Of a stretch of DNA of 64,000 bases, positions 45,200 through 54,031 are shown one piece after another. Every line of letters starts with the position of its first letter. Positions within the stretch are counted from its first letter, which is position 1. The notes below the pieces were generated by a model. The model worked only from the letters and a program-made list of their open reading frames with translations. It did no database searches and was not told the origin of the DNA. The stretch comes from Pseudomonas sp. Irchel s3h14. Its GTDB lineage: Bacteria; Pseudomonadota; Gammaproteobacteria; Pseudomonadales; Pseudomonadaceae. Location: contig NZ_FYDJ01000002.1 in NCBI RefSeq assembly GCF_900187425.1, positions 1 through 64,000 of the forward strand. Direction: 5' to 3'. The position numbers and the translations under genes were made by a program.

Positions 45200-45217
45200 G
45201 AAAGTAGACGTACTTTC
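45200..45217 (-). promoter_or_regulatory. Palindrome upstream of pprB
   Basis: Perfect seven-base arms GAAAGTA / TACTTTC around GACG, 72 bases before the pprB start and 25 bases after the peptidase stop. A TACTTTC half-site also occurs in the flp/rcpC control region, so it is a candidate regulator site, possibly for PprB itself. Confidence 0.45.
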
Positions 45218-45241
45218 CGACTCTGTATATAGAACTGTCGA

Positions 45242-45712
45242 CTAGTGAAACCAGGCGAGTGTGAGCAACAGACCCACCAACACGAAGGGTGCAAAGGGCT
45301 GTTTCTTTGACATTCCAGGCCCCAGATATCGAAGATGATTTCTAAGCCCTTGGCCCATATGAAGCCAGACTCTTGGCGCCAGCAGCAGCCACAGCACACT
45401 GGCCAATCCGGCACCGATGAACACGCCAAGCAGGTGCATGCCGTCCATCGCCAGGCCCAGGCCGGTCATCAGTTTCACATCGCCTGCGCCCAAGCGTCTC
45501 AGCGCATAACCGGGCAAGGTAAAGGCCAGCGCCAGCAAAAAAGCCCAACCGCCCTGCACCGCCTCGGCCCCCAGCCAGGTAGTGCCCGTCCACAGGAGAT
45601 ACGCCAGCGCCAACACCGCTGCGCCAAGGGTCAGGCCATTGGCGATGTGTCGTTCTCGAGCATCCTGTGCTGCGCATAGCGTCAGCCAGATCAGTAATAC
45701 AAAGCTCTGCAT
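45242..45712 (-). CDS. fppA: Prepilin peptidase, FppA-type (A24)
   Basis: A 156-residue type IV prepilin peptidase lacking the N-terminal methyltransferase domain, as in Flp-dedicated peptidases. Six hydrophobic helices are predicted. Catalytic aspartates are D17 (QDARERH) and D78 in the GAGDVKLMTG motif. It processes Flp and the TadE-like pseudopilins at the inner membrane. It precedes pprB on the same strand with 113 bases between, so pprB probably has its own promoter as well. Confidence 0.9.
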   Translation of the reverse strand: MQSFVLLIWLTLCAAQDARERHIANGLTLGAAVLALAYLLWTGTTWLGAEAVQGGWAFLLALAFTLPGYALRRLGAGDVKLMTGLGLAMDGMHLLGVFIGAGLASVLWLLLAPRVWLHMGQGLRNHLRYLGPGMSKKQPFAPFVLVGLLLTLAWFH

Positions 45713-45787
45713 CCGGTAAAAAACGTCCGTTTTGGCTGAATGATTCTATGCTGATATCACGTCGTGAATATCAGGGTAGTCGCAGTC

Positions 45788-46228
45788 ATGAAAATAGGCC
45801 TCCCCCGTAAGCAAAAAGGCGCTGTAGCGATTGAGTTCGCTTTGGTTTTTCTCATCTTTTTCGCCGTGTTCTATGGAATCGTCACTTACAGCTTGCCGCT
45901 GTTGCTGATGCAATCGTTCACCCAGTCGACCGCCGAAGCGGTGCGCCGAAGCGTGGCGCTGGACCCGAGCACCCCCGGGTACGACACCGCGGTAAAAACC
46001 ATTGCCACGACAGAACTGAGCCGACAGCTGGCCTGGATTCCTGCCGCTCTGAATTTCAATGTCGCCACCGACGCCAGCGCCACCTACGTAGGCGGCGTGT
46101 TGAAGGTCAGCATCAACTACCCCACCAGCAAACTGCAGCAGGTCATCCCGTTTCTGAATTTGCCGGGAATTGGCCAAGTGCCCAATCTGCCGGCAAACCT
46201 CAAAGCCAGTTCGAGCCTGCAATTTTGA
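45788..46228 (+). CDS. tadE: TadE-like minor pilin
   Basis: A 146-residue TadE-type pseudopilin. A basic leader (RKQK) then GAVAIEFALVFLIFFAVFYG shows the TadE processing site (after G, with E at +5). The mature part is mostly polar. It is needed with TadG for pilus biogenesis in other systems. Start 45788 (MKIGLPRK) was chosen; a GTG at 45764 adds eight residues. The kinase gene follows with overlapping start (TTGA). Confidence 0.87.
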   Translation: MKIGLPRKQKGAVAIEFALVFLIFFAVFYGIVTYSLPLLLMQSFTQSTAEAVRRSVALDPSTPGYDTAVKTIATTELSRQLAWIPAALNFNVATDASATYVGGVLKVSINYPTSKLQQVIPFLNLPGIGQVPNLPANLKASSSLQF

Positions 46229-48978
46229 GTTCCGCAGACAAACTCTTCGGGCGCCTGCTTAACCGCCATCCGCCTCAGCCAGTGGACACGCCAGACACCC
46301 TGAGCGTGCAAAGTGTCGGTTTGCAGATGCATCTGGATGCCGAAGGTCGAGTGACTCACCTGACCGGCCCGCTGCGGCATGTGCTGGCCCAGCAGACACC
46401 CGCTGCGCAAGCACCGCATTTGCTCGATTTCCTCATGCCTCACAGCGGCCTCGCCGTTGAAGGCTCGCCCGTCGACTGGCAGGGACAGAGTCTGGACCTG
46501 GACTTTTACAGCCTCAACGGACAACCCCTGCACCTGCGTGGCTGGGTCCAGCCATTGGCCGATGCCTGGCTGTTGCAGTTGCTGGACATCGGCGACTTGT
46601 TGCTCGATCGCCGGCAATCACGCAGCCGCGAGCAATGCCAATTACTCGCAGCGCAGATCGGCGAACAGTTGCGCCGGTGCAACCTGACGCGCCTGCCCGA
46701 GGTGTTGGTGGAACAGCTGCAAGGCCTGGCCCAGCGTTTCCACATGCCATGCATTGCGGTGGCGTTACTCGATGAACAGGAAGAAGGCTGGCAGATTCAC
46801 CAGCATTACACGGCCTTCGATGCGCCCCACCTGTGGCAAAACGCTCAGCGCCTGCGCACCGGGCTCGACAGCCTGAACGGCTCTGCGCCGCAATGCCTGA
46901 CGCCCGCTGAACATCCCCGCTTGCAAGGCATCTTCGGTAATGCCGAAGGGTTCGCGGTGCCCTATCACGATGCTCAGGGTGTGGTCGCCTGGTTGCTGTG
47001 TGGCCTTTATCCGGTGCAACAACATGCACCCGACCTGAATGATCGCGACTGGTTACAACTGACCGCCGCGCTGGCAGGCCCGTTGCTTGAGCGCTTGCGC
47101 GAGCACCGGCACCATCTGCAACTGGAACGGCTGGAGTCGCTGCAAGCCTTGCTCGGCACCGGATGGTGGGAGGTGTTCAGCGACAGTCGCGAGGTGCAAT
47201 TGGCGCCGTCGTTGGCCAGTCACCTGAACCTTGCGATCGATCGTTTGCCGCTGCACGACTGGCTTGAGCGGGTGCACCCCGCCGACCGGGAAGAGCTGAG
47301 CAGTCGTCTGCAAGCCTTGCAAGACGACGGTACCCCGCTGCTGCTGTGCGTGCGTTTGGCACAAACGCCGAACTGGTATCGCCTGCAAGGCCAGGTCCTG
47401 GGCATCGGTAAAAGCCGGCGGTTGGTGGGCTTCATGCTCGACATCAGCGACATCAAAAACCAGGAGCAAAACGCCGCAGCGGCCCATGCCCGACTGGATA
47501 ATCTGATCGCCAGCTCGCCGGCGGTGATCTACGTGCAGCGCTATGTCGAAGGTGCGCTGCAACCGACGTTTTTCAGTGACAGCCTACTGCCGCTGCTCGG
47601 CTGGACACTGGCTGATTGCGCGACGGGGACCTTGGTTGAAAGGGTCCACCCTGAGGACCGCGATCGGTACTTCGAACGTACCCGGCATTTGCTGCGTGAA
47701 GGTTCGGTGCGCGCCCGCTATCGGCTGCGCGACAGTCGCGGCGAATACCATTGGCTACTCGATGAAGCCAAGCTACTGCGCGACGACCTTGGTTTGCCGG
47801 TGGAAGCCGTCGGCCTGTGGCTGGACGTCACCGAAGCAACCCTGGCCGCCGAACAGGTGAAGCAGAGTGAAGAACGTTACCGGATCCTGGTGGAAGACTC
47901 TCCGGCGATGATCTGCCGCTACCGCCCGGACCTGACCCTGACCTTCGGCAACCGTCCGCTGGCGACTTACCTGGAGTGCCAGCCCGAACAACTGCCCGGG
48001 GTGAATCTGGGCAGCTGGATGTCGCAGGAACAGCGCAAAGCGTTTCTCCAGCGGCTCAGCCGACTCAGCCCGGAATTCCCGGTCAGCACCGCGGAAATCA
48101 ACCTGCAACTGCCGGGACGGGAACATGCCTGGTGGGTGTGGTCGGATCGCGGGGTGTTCGATGAGCACGGTCATTTGCTGGAGATTCAGGCGGTGGGTCG
48201 CGACAACACCGAGGTCCGCCGCGCCCAGCAGCAGCTCACCCAAAGTGCAAAAATGGCCACCCTCGGTGAAATGGCCACAGGGCTGGCCCATGAAATCAAT
48301 CAGCCGTTGAATGTGATGCGCATGGCCATCGTCAACGTGCTCAAGCGTCTGAGCAACGGCGATGCGCAGATCGACTACCTGACCGACAAGCTCAACCGCA
48401 TCGATGCACAGGTCCAGCGCGCCGCGCGGGTGGTGGATCACATGCGGGTATTTGGCCGCCGCTCGGAGATCGAGCAACATCCGTTTAATCCGGCGCAAGC
48501 CATCGAAGGCACGCTGTCGTTGCTGGCCGAAGGGATGCGCGGCAAAGGGGTCGACCTGCGGGTCAACGAGACAGGGTTTGAAGTGAAAGTGCGCGGTTAC
48601 GTCGATCAGCTCGAACAGGTGTTGATCAATCTGATGGTCAACGCGCGGGATGCGTTGCTAGGCAAACGCGAGGCCGATCGCGAGTTCAAACCGTGGATCT
48701 CGGTGTACGCCGAACGTGATGAGTATTCGGTGCGACTGTGGGTCGAGGACAACGGCGGCGGTATCGATCCGCGGTTGCTGGAGCGGATTTTCGAGCCGTT
48801 CTTCACCACCAAACCCGTGGGTGTCGGCACCGGGCTCGGGTTGTCGGTGAGTTACGGCATCGTCGAGAACATGGGCGGAAAACTGAGCGTTAGAAACTCG
48901 ATCGAGGGCGCACGGTTTTGTATCGAACTGCCGATTGCCGCCGACGATCAGATCACCAGCGTCGCTCGTCCTGAGTGA
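46225..48978 (+). CDS. pprA: PprA-like multi-PAS sensor histidine kinase
   Basis: A 917-residue kinase without a clear transmembrane segment. Domains: N-terminal PAS-like (20-120), a GAF-like region (about 150-290), and three PAS domains (about 300-410, 415-545, 550-665, with DLTLTFGNRPL in the third). The HisKA box has the phospho-acceptor H689 (GLAHEINQPLN), and HATPase_c spans about 740-905 with VNARDAL, DNGGGID and GTGLGLSVSYG. The start is TTG at 46225, overlapping tadE. The likely partner is PprB. Confidence 0.85.
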   Translation: MSSADKLFGRLLNRHPPQPVDTPDTLSVQSVGLQMHLDAEGRVTHLTGPLRHVLAQQTPAAQAPHLLDFLMPHSGLAVEGSPVDWQGQSLDLDFYSLNGQPLHLRGWVQPLADAWLLQLLDIGDLLLDRRQSRSREQCQLLAAQIGEQLRRCNLTRLPEVLVEQLQGLAQRFHMPCIAVALLDEQEEGWQIHQHYTAFDAPHLWQNAQRLRTGLDSLNGSAPQCLTPAEHPRLQGIFGNAEGFAVPYHDAQGVVAWLLCGLYPVQQHAPDLNDRDWLQLTAALAGPLLERLREHRHHLQLERLESLQALLGTGWWEVFSDSREVQLAPSLASHLNLAIDRLPLHDWLERVHPADREELSSRLQALQDDGTPLLLCVRLAQTPNWYRLQGQVLGIGKSRRLVGFMLDISDIKNQEQNAAAAHARLDNLIASSPAVIYVQRYVEGALQPTFFSDSLLPLLGWTLADCATGTLVERVHPEDRDRYFERTRHLLREGSVRARYRLRDSRGEYHWLLDEAKLLRDDLGLPVEAVGLWLDVTEATLAAEQVKQSEERYRILVEDSPAMICRYRPDLTLTFGNRPLATYLECQPEQLPGVNLGSWMSQEQRKAFLQRLSRLSPEFPVSTAEINLQLPGREHAWWVWSDRGVFDEHGHLLEIQAVGRDNTEVRRAQQQLTQSAKMATLGEMATGLAHEINQPLNVMRMAIVNVLKRLSNGDAQIDYLTDKLNRIDAQVQRAARVVDHMRVFGRRSEIEQHPFNPAQAIEGTLSLLAEGMRGKGVDLRVNETGFEVKVRGYVDQLEQVLINLMVNARDALLGKREADREFKPWISVYAERDEYSVRLWVEDNGGGIDPRLLERIFEPFFTTKPVGVGTGLGLSVSYGIVENMGGKLSVRNSIEGARFCIELPIAADDQITSVARPE

Positions 48979-50930
48979 CAACTGAGGTTGGCGCCGACAT
49001 CGACCTTGTTCAGATCGATCCCCAGGCTGAGCAGCAGTGTGTTGATCAAGGTGTCGAGTAACGGGCTGAGCACGCTGTTGATCGCATTGACCAACAATGT
49101 TGTGACCGTGCTGAGGATCGCCCCCAGACCACCGACCAGACTGCCCGTCGGGCCGTACATGTCGACCTTGATGTTGGTCGCCGTGTCGGTAAGGCTGCTG
49201 ACGATATTGCTGGTGGAATAGGAATAGTAGAACGGTGGCTGGTTGATCTCTGGCAGGCTGGTGGCCGGCGGTGCGGAATAGACGTGCGGCATGTTGGCGC
49301 TCTGTGCCACGGTGGTGTCGGCCATGATACTGATGCCGCCGCCGACGCCCGGAATCCGTGGGTCGCAGGAGATGGGCAGGAACAGAATCCTCATACAGGT
49401 TTTCACCCCGATATCGATCACCTTCAACGGCTGTACCTCTACCGCCGGTGGCGTGGTGTTGCTGCCGAAAGCGGTGGCTGGATCGATCTTGCCGATCTTC
49501 AGATTTACCAGCGAAGTGCTGGTGTTGGTGGTCAGGGTTTTGTTGGTGGTACTGACGCAACTGTAGGCAGTGACATAGCTGTTGGCGCTGGCAACGTCCA
49601 GCGCCACGTCGATACGTATCGGTGGCGGCAGCACGATGATGTCGGGAGTCTGACAGGGCACGAGCAAGGCACAGGTCAGTGAGTTGAGCACTCCCACCAG
49701 GTTGAGATTGAGCAAAGCGTTGAGTGTGTTGGTCAGCGGGCCTGCGAGATCAGCCGCCGCATTGATCAGCGCCACGATGGTATTGAGCACCGGCAAGTCG
49801 ATCGACAGCAATGTCCTGATCTGGGCAGTTCGCACATAGATGCGGTTGGGCCCCAATGGAGCCAGCGCGGCGTTTTTCGGATTGCCGATGGCCGAGAGCT
49901 GTGGCGGTTCCAGCACCTGTACTCGAGCAGTGATTTGCGCCAGCCCCGCGAGGTTGATCGGCAGGGTCGCCACCAGGCCGTTTTTCTTGTTGGCCAGTTG
50001 CACGACCGCTTCGATCAGGTCGAACACTTTCAGGTTGGTCCCCAGCGCCGTCACGGTGCTGCCAGCCTCGACGTGCAGCACGTTGCCGAGTACGACGGTG
50101 GTTGCGCCTGCCGCGACCTTCAGCGCTTGAAGACTCGCAATGGTTGCGGTCGCACCGAGTGTGCCGCCGGGGTCCAGTACATTGACGGCGGTCTGGATCA
50201 GCTGGCTGACGGCAATCGTATTGCCCAATACCTGGTCATACCCGGCAGCGCTGAGGTTAAGGTCGACCTTCAATCGGTCAAGGTAGCCGAGCAGGTTGAT
50301 ATCAGTGCTCACCAGTCCGTTCCAGCCCGCCGCGTTGATGTTCAGGTTGCCTCCGAGCAAACCACCGAACAGCGCGTTGAGCGTGGCCGATTTGCTGGTG
50401 TCGACGCTCAGCGTCGTGCTGCGCAGGGTCAGCGAAGCCAGCGGTGGCGGTAATGCGGCGACAGCGCTGGCCGTCAGGTTGATGGTCGCCGCGCGTGGAG
50501 CACCCCCAAACAGGGCGCCGACACCGCCGGCGACACTCTGCGGGACCGAATGGCTGGCGATCACCCGAATGGCTTCGCTCTTGCTCGGGTCGGCGCCAAA
50601 TACCCGAAGGTTATTGGCATCCAGGGTCAAGGCGCCGCAAGCGACCAGCAGAGTGTGATTGGGGTCAGGAAGGGTGAAGCCGTTACGGTTTGCGCTGGCG
50701 GTCGCATAGACGGTAGCGGAGTTGCCAGCGGCGCAATCCCCCCCTCGGGTGGAAGCTTCAAGTGCGGCCATGTCCGCTACGCGCTGCAGGTCACGTTTTT
50801 TCAGGTACAAACGACCGCTGTCGACCACTACCAGCAAGAACATCAGGGCCATGCCCAATGTCAGCGCCGCCATCAAACCGATCGCCCCCCGTTGCCGGGA
50901 CGGACTGCGAAACTGCAAACGGGGAGACAT
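48948..50930 (-). CDS. tadG: TadG-like pilus assembly protein
   Basis: A 660-residue protein. The N-terminal TadE/TadG-like anchor (RQRGAIGLMAALTLGMALMF) is followed by DUF2134-type RRVADMAALEA... features: KKRDLQRVADMAALEAS. The bulk is a low-complexity, Ala/Leu/Asn-rich beta region from 160 to 640 with several cysteines near the end. TadG is secreted or surface-linked in other Tad systems. Its last 31 bases overlap the end of the kinase gene, tail to tail. Confidence 0.87.
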   Translation of the reverse strand: MSPRLQFRSPSRQRGAIGLMAALTLGMALMFLLVVVDSGRLYLKKRDLQRVADMAALEASTRGGDCAAGNSATVYATASANRNGFTLPDPNHTLLVACGALTLDANNLRVFGADPSKSEAIRVIASHSVPQSVAGGVGALFGGAPRAATINLTASAVAALPPPLASLTLRSTTLSVDTSKSATLNALFGGLLGGNLNINAAGWNGLVSTDINLLGYLDRLKVDLNLSAAGYDQVLGNTIAVSQLIQTAVNVLDPGGTLGATATIASLQALKVAAGATTVVLGNVLHVEAGSTVTALGTNLKVFDLIEAVVQLANKKNGLVATLPINLAGLAQITARVQVLEPPQLSAIGNPKNAALAPLGPNRIYVRTAQIRTLLSIDLPVLNTIVALINAAADLAGPLTNTLNALLNLNLVGVLNSLTCALLVPCQTPDIIVLPPPIRIDVALDVASANSYVTAYSCVSTTNKTLTTNTSTSLVNLKIGKIDPATAFGSNTTPPAVEVQPLKVIDIGVKTCMRILFLPISCDPRIPGVGGGISIMADTTVAQSANMPHVYSAPPATSLPEINQPPFYYSYSTSNIVSSLTDTATNIKVDMYGPTGSLVGGLGAILSTVTTLLVNAINSVLSPLLDTLINTLLLSLGIDLNKVDVGANLSCHSGRATLVI

Positions 50931-51040
50931 CGCACACTCCTTTGCCGGTGCACAGCCGAGGGCTACCTCCTTGGGTGAACAGCAGTGTAGACAAGACTTG
51001 GCCGGAATGCTGGCAACATGCCAGCCAAAACAACAAAAAA

Positions 51041-51114
51041 CCCTGTAGGTGCACGGCTTGCCGGCGATGGCGATCTCAAGGACGCCATCGCCGGCAAGCC
51101 GTGCTCCTACAGGG
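51041..51114. repeat. REP pair, CCTGTAGGTGCACGGCTTGC type
   Basis: Inverted pair CCCTGTAGGTGCACGGCTTG and GCAAGCCGTGCTCCTACAGG around an inner GGCGATGG/CCATCGCC hairpin, 74 bases, downstream of the DUF4136 operon. Confidence 0.88.
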
Positions 51115-51125
51115 TTGGGTGGTGT

Positions 51126-51683
51126 TTATTTGGGTGGGTAGTTGGCGAGAATTCGCCCGACCGTTTCGCGTACCGCCGTGCTGCGATCTGACGGGTTCGT
51201 TGTGCGGCTGAGTATCTGCTCGTCACTGCCGCGCCACACCAGTTTGCCGTCCCTGCCGTCGAGCAGGTCGATCTGGATGATCGCCACTTTGTAGCTGACG
51301 TTACGGGTTTCGTTGTACATCGGCCCGCCCCAGTAGCCGTTCCATGGATTACCCCAAGCGCCGCCGTAGTTGGTGGTTACTTGTTGCTGGCGCTGCTCGA
51401 CGATCAGATAGGTCTGCACGCTCAAATCGCCCTTTTGGCCACCCGCAGCCGGACGCAGGCCACGCTGATCCAGCTGATCGGTCACCGATTGACGGATGCG
51501 TTGCTCAGTCAGGTCGCTCTTGATCCGAGGGTCATCGGGGCGATATTGCAGGGCGGGTTCTTTCCAGCTCCAGCTGCGATAGGCGGCGAAGTCGCGGCTG
51601 GCATCGAAGTCATGATTGACCTGGCTGCCGGCGCAGGCAGTGAGCAGCACGGCCACAGCCAGTAAAGCGAGACGGCGGAACAT
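51126..51683 (-). CDS. DUF4136 lipoprotein 1
   Basis: A 185-residue lipoprotein: signal LALLAVAVLLTAC with lipobox LTAC, cysteine followed by AGSQ (outer membrane by the +2 rule). The DUF4136 domain covers most of the mature part ([42 protein letters not shown]). Function unknown. It is the last gene of a probable four-gene operon and a paralogue of the preceding gene. Confidence 0.85.
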   Translation of the reverse strand: MFRRLALLAVAVLLTACAGSQVNHDFDASRDFAAYRSWSWKEPALQYRPDDPRIKSDLTEQRIRQSVTDQLDQRGLRPAAGGQKGDLSVQTYLIVEQRQQQVTTNYGGAWGNPWNGYWGGPMYNETRNVSYKVAIIQIDLLDGRDGKLVWRGSDEQILSRTTNPSDRSTAVRETVGRILANYPPK

Positions 51684-51737
51684 GATATTTCTCCGGTTGA
51701 AGACATGAACCTGCGCAATGCTTCTTACCTACAGAAG

Positions 51738-52352
51738 CTAACTAGGAGGATACGCCGACATCGCTTTTTCTACAGCCTCCCGTATCGCATCGGCACGCTC
51801 GCTCTGACTGCCCCGGTTGCTGGTTTCGGCGCTAGCACTCCATACCGGTTGACCGCTCTGAGCGTCAAACAAATCAACCCGCACCACCACGACCTGTTCC
51901 TGATAAGTCCTAACGATCGGCACGCTGTTGTACATGCCGTAACCGCTGCCGTAGCGGTTGTAGCCGCCATAACCGCCGCCGTAATAACCATAGTCGTCCC
52001 GAACCTGACGCAGGCGGGTTTCCAGGTGCAGGTCGGCGCTGACAAACAGGTCGGCCGGGCGGTTATCGTGCAGCGGGCGCAAGCCACGTTGATCGAGCGC
52101 ATTGCTGACGGCTTCGGCGACCTGCGCCGAATCCGCCCAGGCGCTGCCCGGTGGCAGCTGCCCGTTGAGCCAGGCCCAGCTGCGGTAACGCCCGTAGTCG
52201 CGCGAAGGGGCCGGGTAGGCGCTGCGGTCAAAGGTGTTGGCCGCCTGAGGCGGCGCGGGTGGCAAGGGGTTGGATGACGCCACATAAGGGTTGCTGCCCT
52301 GACAGGCCGCCAACCCGAGACAGATCACCAATAACCCCGAACGACTGTTCAT
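51738..52352 (-). CDS. DUF4136 lipoprotein 2
   Basis: A 204-residue lipoprotein with lipobox LAAC, cysteine followed by QGSN. The DUF4136 domain repeats the pattern of its neighbour ([39 protein letters not shown]). A Gly/Tyr-rich stretch ([16 protein letters not shown], about 125-145) is distinctive. It lies 12 bases after cmoM and 54 bases before lipoprotein 1, so they are cotranscribed. Function unknown. Confidence 0.85.
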   Translation of the reverse strand: MNSRSGLLVICLGLAACQGSNPYVASSNPLPPAPPQAANTFDRSAYPAPSRDYGRYRSWAWLNGQLPPGSAWADSAQVAEAVSNALDQRGLRPLHDNRPADLFVSADLHLETRLRQVRDDYGYYGGGYGGYNRYGSGYGMYNSVPIVRTYQEQVVVVRVDLFDAQSGQPVWSASAETSNRGSQSERADAIREAVEKAMSAYPPS

Positions 52353-52364
52353 TTCGCGCTCCGA

Positions 52365-53114
52365 TCAGACCGGCCGACAGATCCAGTGCAAGTAGCGCCC
52401 AAGCCCGGCAAAGCTTGGGTGACGACGGTGGGCCAGCTCCATTTCCAGCAAATCCGCTAGTTCGACGCGGGCCTGGAATTCCACCGGCATGTAGTCGTGA
52501 AAAACTCGCACCCCGCTCTGGGTTTCGACCTGCCACATTCCCTCAAGTTGCGCCGCCAGTTCCCGTGGATCAAGGGGCTGCTGCGGGGTCAGGCTCTGTT
52601 TCTCGCCGGCCATGTCGTTCTTGCGCATCTTGCGGAAATGGCCTTTGAGCAAGTTGCGATAGATCAACGCATCGCGGTTGTAGAAGGCCAGAGACAACCA
52701 GCCATCTGGTTTGGTCAATTGGTGCAGCACCGGCAGGATCGCGTGAGGTTCGGCCAGCCATTCCAGCACGGCGTGGCACAGCACCAGGTCGTAGGGTTCG
52801 GTGAGTTGGCCGAGCAGATCCTGCCACGGCGCCTGAATGAACGTCGCTGTTTGCCCGGCGTCGGCAAAGCGTTGGCGGGCGCCTTCGAGCATCGGCTCGG
52901 CGGGCTCGGCCAGCGTGACGTCATGGCCGCGCTGGGCCAGCCACAACGACATGTGGCCCAGACCAGCACCGATATCCAGTACGCGCAAAGGTCGGTCCGG
53001 CAGGGTTTCGGCCAGGTCGGCCTGAAGCACCGCCAGACGGATCGCGCCTTTGGCACCGCCGTAGATTTTTTCGGCGAAGCGGGTCGCCAGTTGATCGAAA
53101 TGACGGTCGCTCAT
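52365..53114 (-). CDS. cmoM: tRNA 5-carboxymethoxyuridine methyltransferase
   Basis: A 249-residue SAM-dependent methyltransferase. The SAM site is VLDIGAGLGHMSLW (about residues 44-57). The start (RHFDQLATRFAEKIYGGAKG), LCHAVLEWLAEP and GVRVFHDYMP match CmoM (formerly SmtA) of E. coli closely. It methylates cmo5U at position 34 of some tRNAs. Its ATG overlaps the mazG-like stop (ATGA). Confidence 0.9.
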   Translation of the reverse strand: MSDRHFDQLATRFAEKIYGGAKGAIRLAVLQADLAETLPDRPLRVLDIGAGLGHMSLWLAQRGHDVTLAEPAEPMLEGARQRFADAGQTATFIQAPWQDLLGQLTEPYDLVLCHAVLEWLAEPHAILPVLHQLTKPDGWLSLAFYNRDALIYRNLLKGHFRKMRKNDMAGEKQSLTPQQPLDPRELAAQLEGMWQVETQSGVRVFHDYMPVEFQARVELADLLEMELAHRRHPSFAGLGRYLHWICRPV

Positions 53115-53416
53115 CAGCTGAACCTCCGTTCGCTGTCCGCGAGTTTGCTGCGCACCACTTCATTCATGTCCAACCCCAACTCGCTGCACAGCAGCAGTAG
53201 ATAGAGCACGATGTCGCCGATTTCCTGCCCGGCATGGGCGAGCTTGTCCGCTGGCAACTGGCGCGACTGGTCTTCGGTCAGCCACTGGAAAATCTCCACC
53301 AGCTCGGACATTTCCACGCTCGCGGCCATGGCCAGGTTTTTCGGGCTGTGAAATTGCTGCCAGTCATTGCGGTCACGGATGGCGTGCAGGCGTTCGGTCA
53401 GTTCAACAAGGTTCAT
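53114..53416 (-). CDS. MazG-like nucleotide pyrophosphohydrolase
   Basis: A 100-residue MazG-like protein. The metal-binding pattern is ASVEMSELVEIFQW and, further on, QEIGDIVLYLLLL. Members hydrolyse noncanonical NTPs or related nucleotides. Start 53416 follows CAGGAGAG; the longer frame runs through the upstream region and the REP element and is not credible. First gene of the operon with cmoM and the DUF4136 pair. Confidence 0.85.
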   Translation of the reverse strand: MNLVELTERLHAIRDRNDWQQFHSPKNLAMAASVEMSELVEIFQWLTEDQSRQLPADKLAHAGQEIGDIVLYLLLLCSELGLDMNEVVRSKLADSERRFS

Positions 53417-53578
53417 CGGGCTCTCCTGAAGGCGTATAGCTTCGGGGGGATAAGGAATGAAGGCAAGCGGCAACCGCTGCAAAACCACTATGCTTGGAGG
53501 GAACTCGGAACCCTGCTCGATAGCCCAAGGCTCAAGTCCGGCAACCACGCCACCACTTTCATCAAGGACGCTTACAAC

Positions 53579-53872
53579 ATGCAGGTAGAAAGTTTTTTCG
53601 AATGGCTCGGCCAGGCACTCGGTTCGGTTATCCGCTTCATCGTCGACAGCCTCAGCGGCTTGTTCAATCTGCTGAGCCACGCCGGCAGCAACTTTGTTGA
53701 AGGGCTGTCCCGGGCGCTGGGCATGGACGCGTCGATCATCAGCATCATTGCGCTGATTTTGGGGTTGATGCTGTTGTGGTCGGCGATTCGGGCGTTCATG
53801 AATGCGTCGATCATCATGGGGATTATCTGGTTGCTGCTGGGGTTGTGGTTGTTGAGCTGGATAATCCACTAG
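53579..53872 (+). CDS. Small membrane protein, unknown
   Basis: A 97-residue protein. An amphipathic N-terminal region (SFFEWLGQALGSVIRFIVDS) is followed by two hydrophobic segments (about 51-70 and 75-95) ending WIIH. AAGGA lies 11 bases before the ATG. I do not recognise a named family. It is divergent from the mazG-like gene. Confidence 0.7.
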   Translation: MQVESFFEWLGQALGSVIRFIVDSLSGLFNLLSHAGSNFVEGLSRALGMDASIISIIALILGLMLLWSAIRAFMNASIIMGIIWLLLGLWLLSWIIH

Positions 53873-53878
53873 CAACCT

Positions 53879-53987
53879 GATCGTTCCCACGCTCTGCGTG
53901 GGAATGCAGCCCGGGACGCTCCGCGTCCCTGACGGCGTGACGCAGAGCGTCACAGGAGGCATTCCCACGCAGAGCATGGGAACGATC
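53879..53987. repeat. Long REP pair, GATCGTTCCCACGC type
   Basis: A 109-base copy; the inner hairpin differs from the other copies (CGTCCCTGACGGCGTGACG). GATC at both ends, between the small membrane protein and MATE genes. Confidence 0.9.
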
Positions 53988-54031
53988 ACCGCAAACTGTC
54001 GCTACAATGCCCGCTCCCCCAAGGAGCCTGC

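Noticed and set aside
50791..51054. An 87-residue minus frame upstream of tadG
   Set aside because: Overlaps the tadG N-terminus in another frame and extends into the REP-flanked gap.
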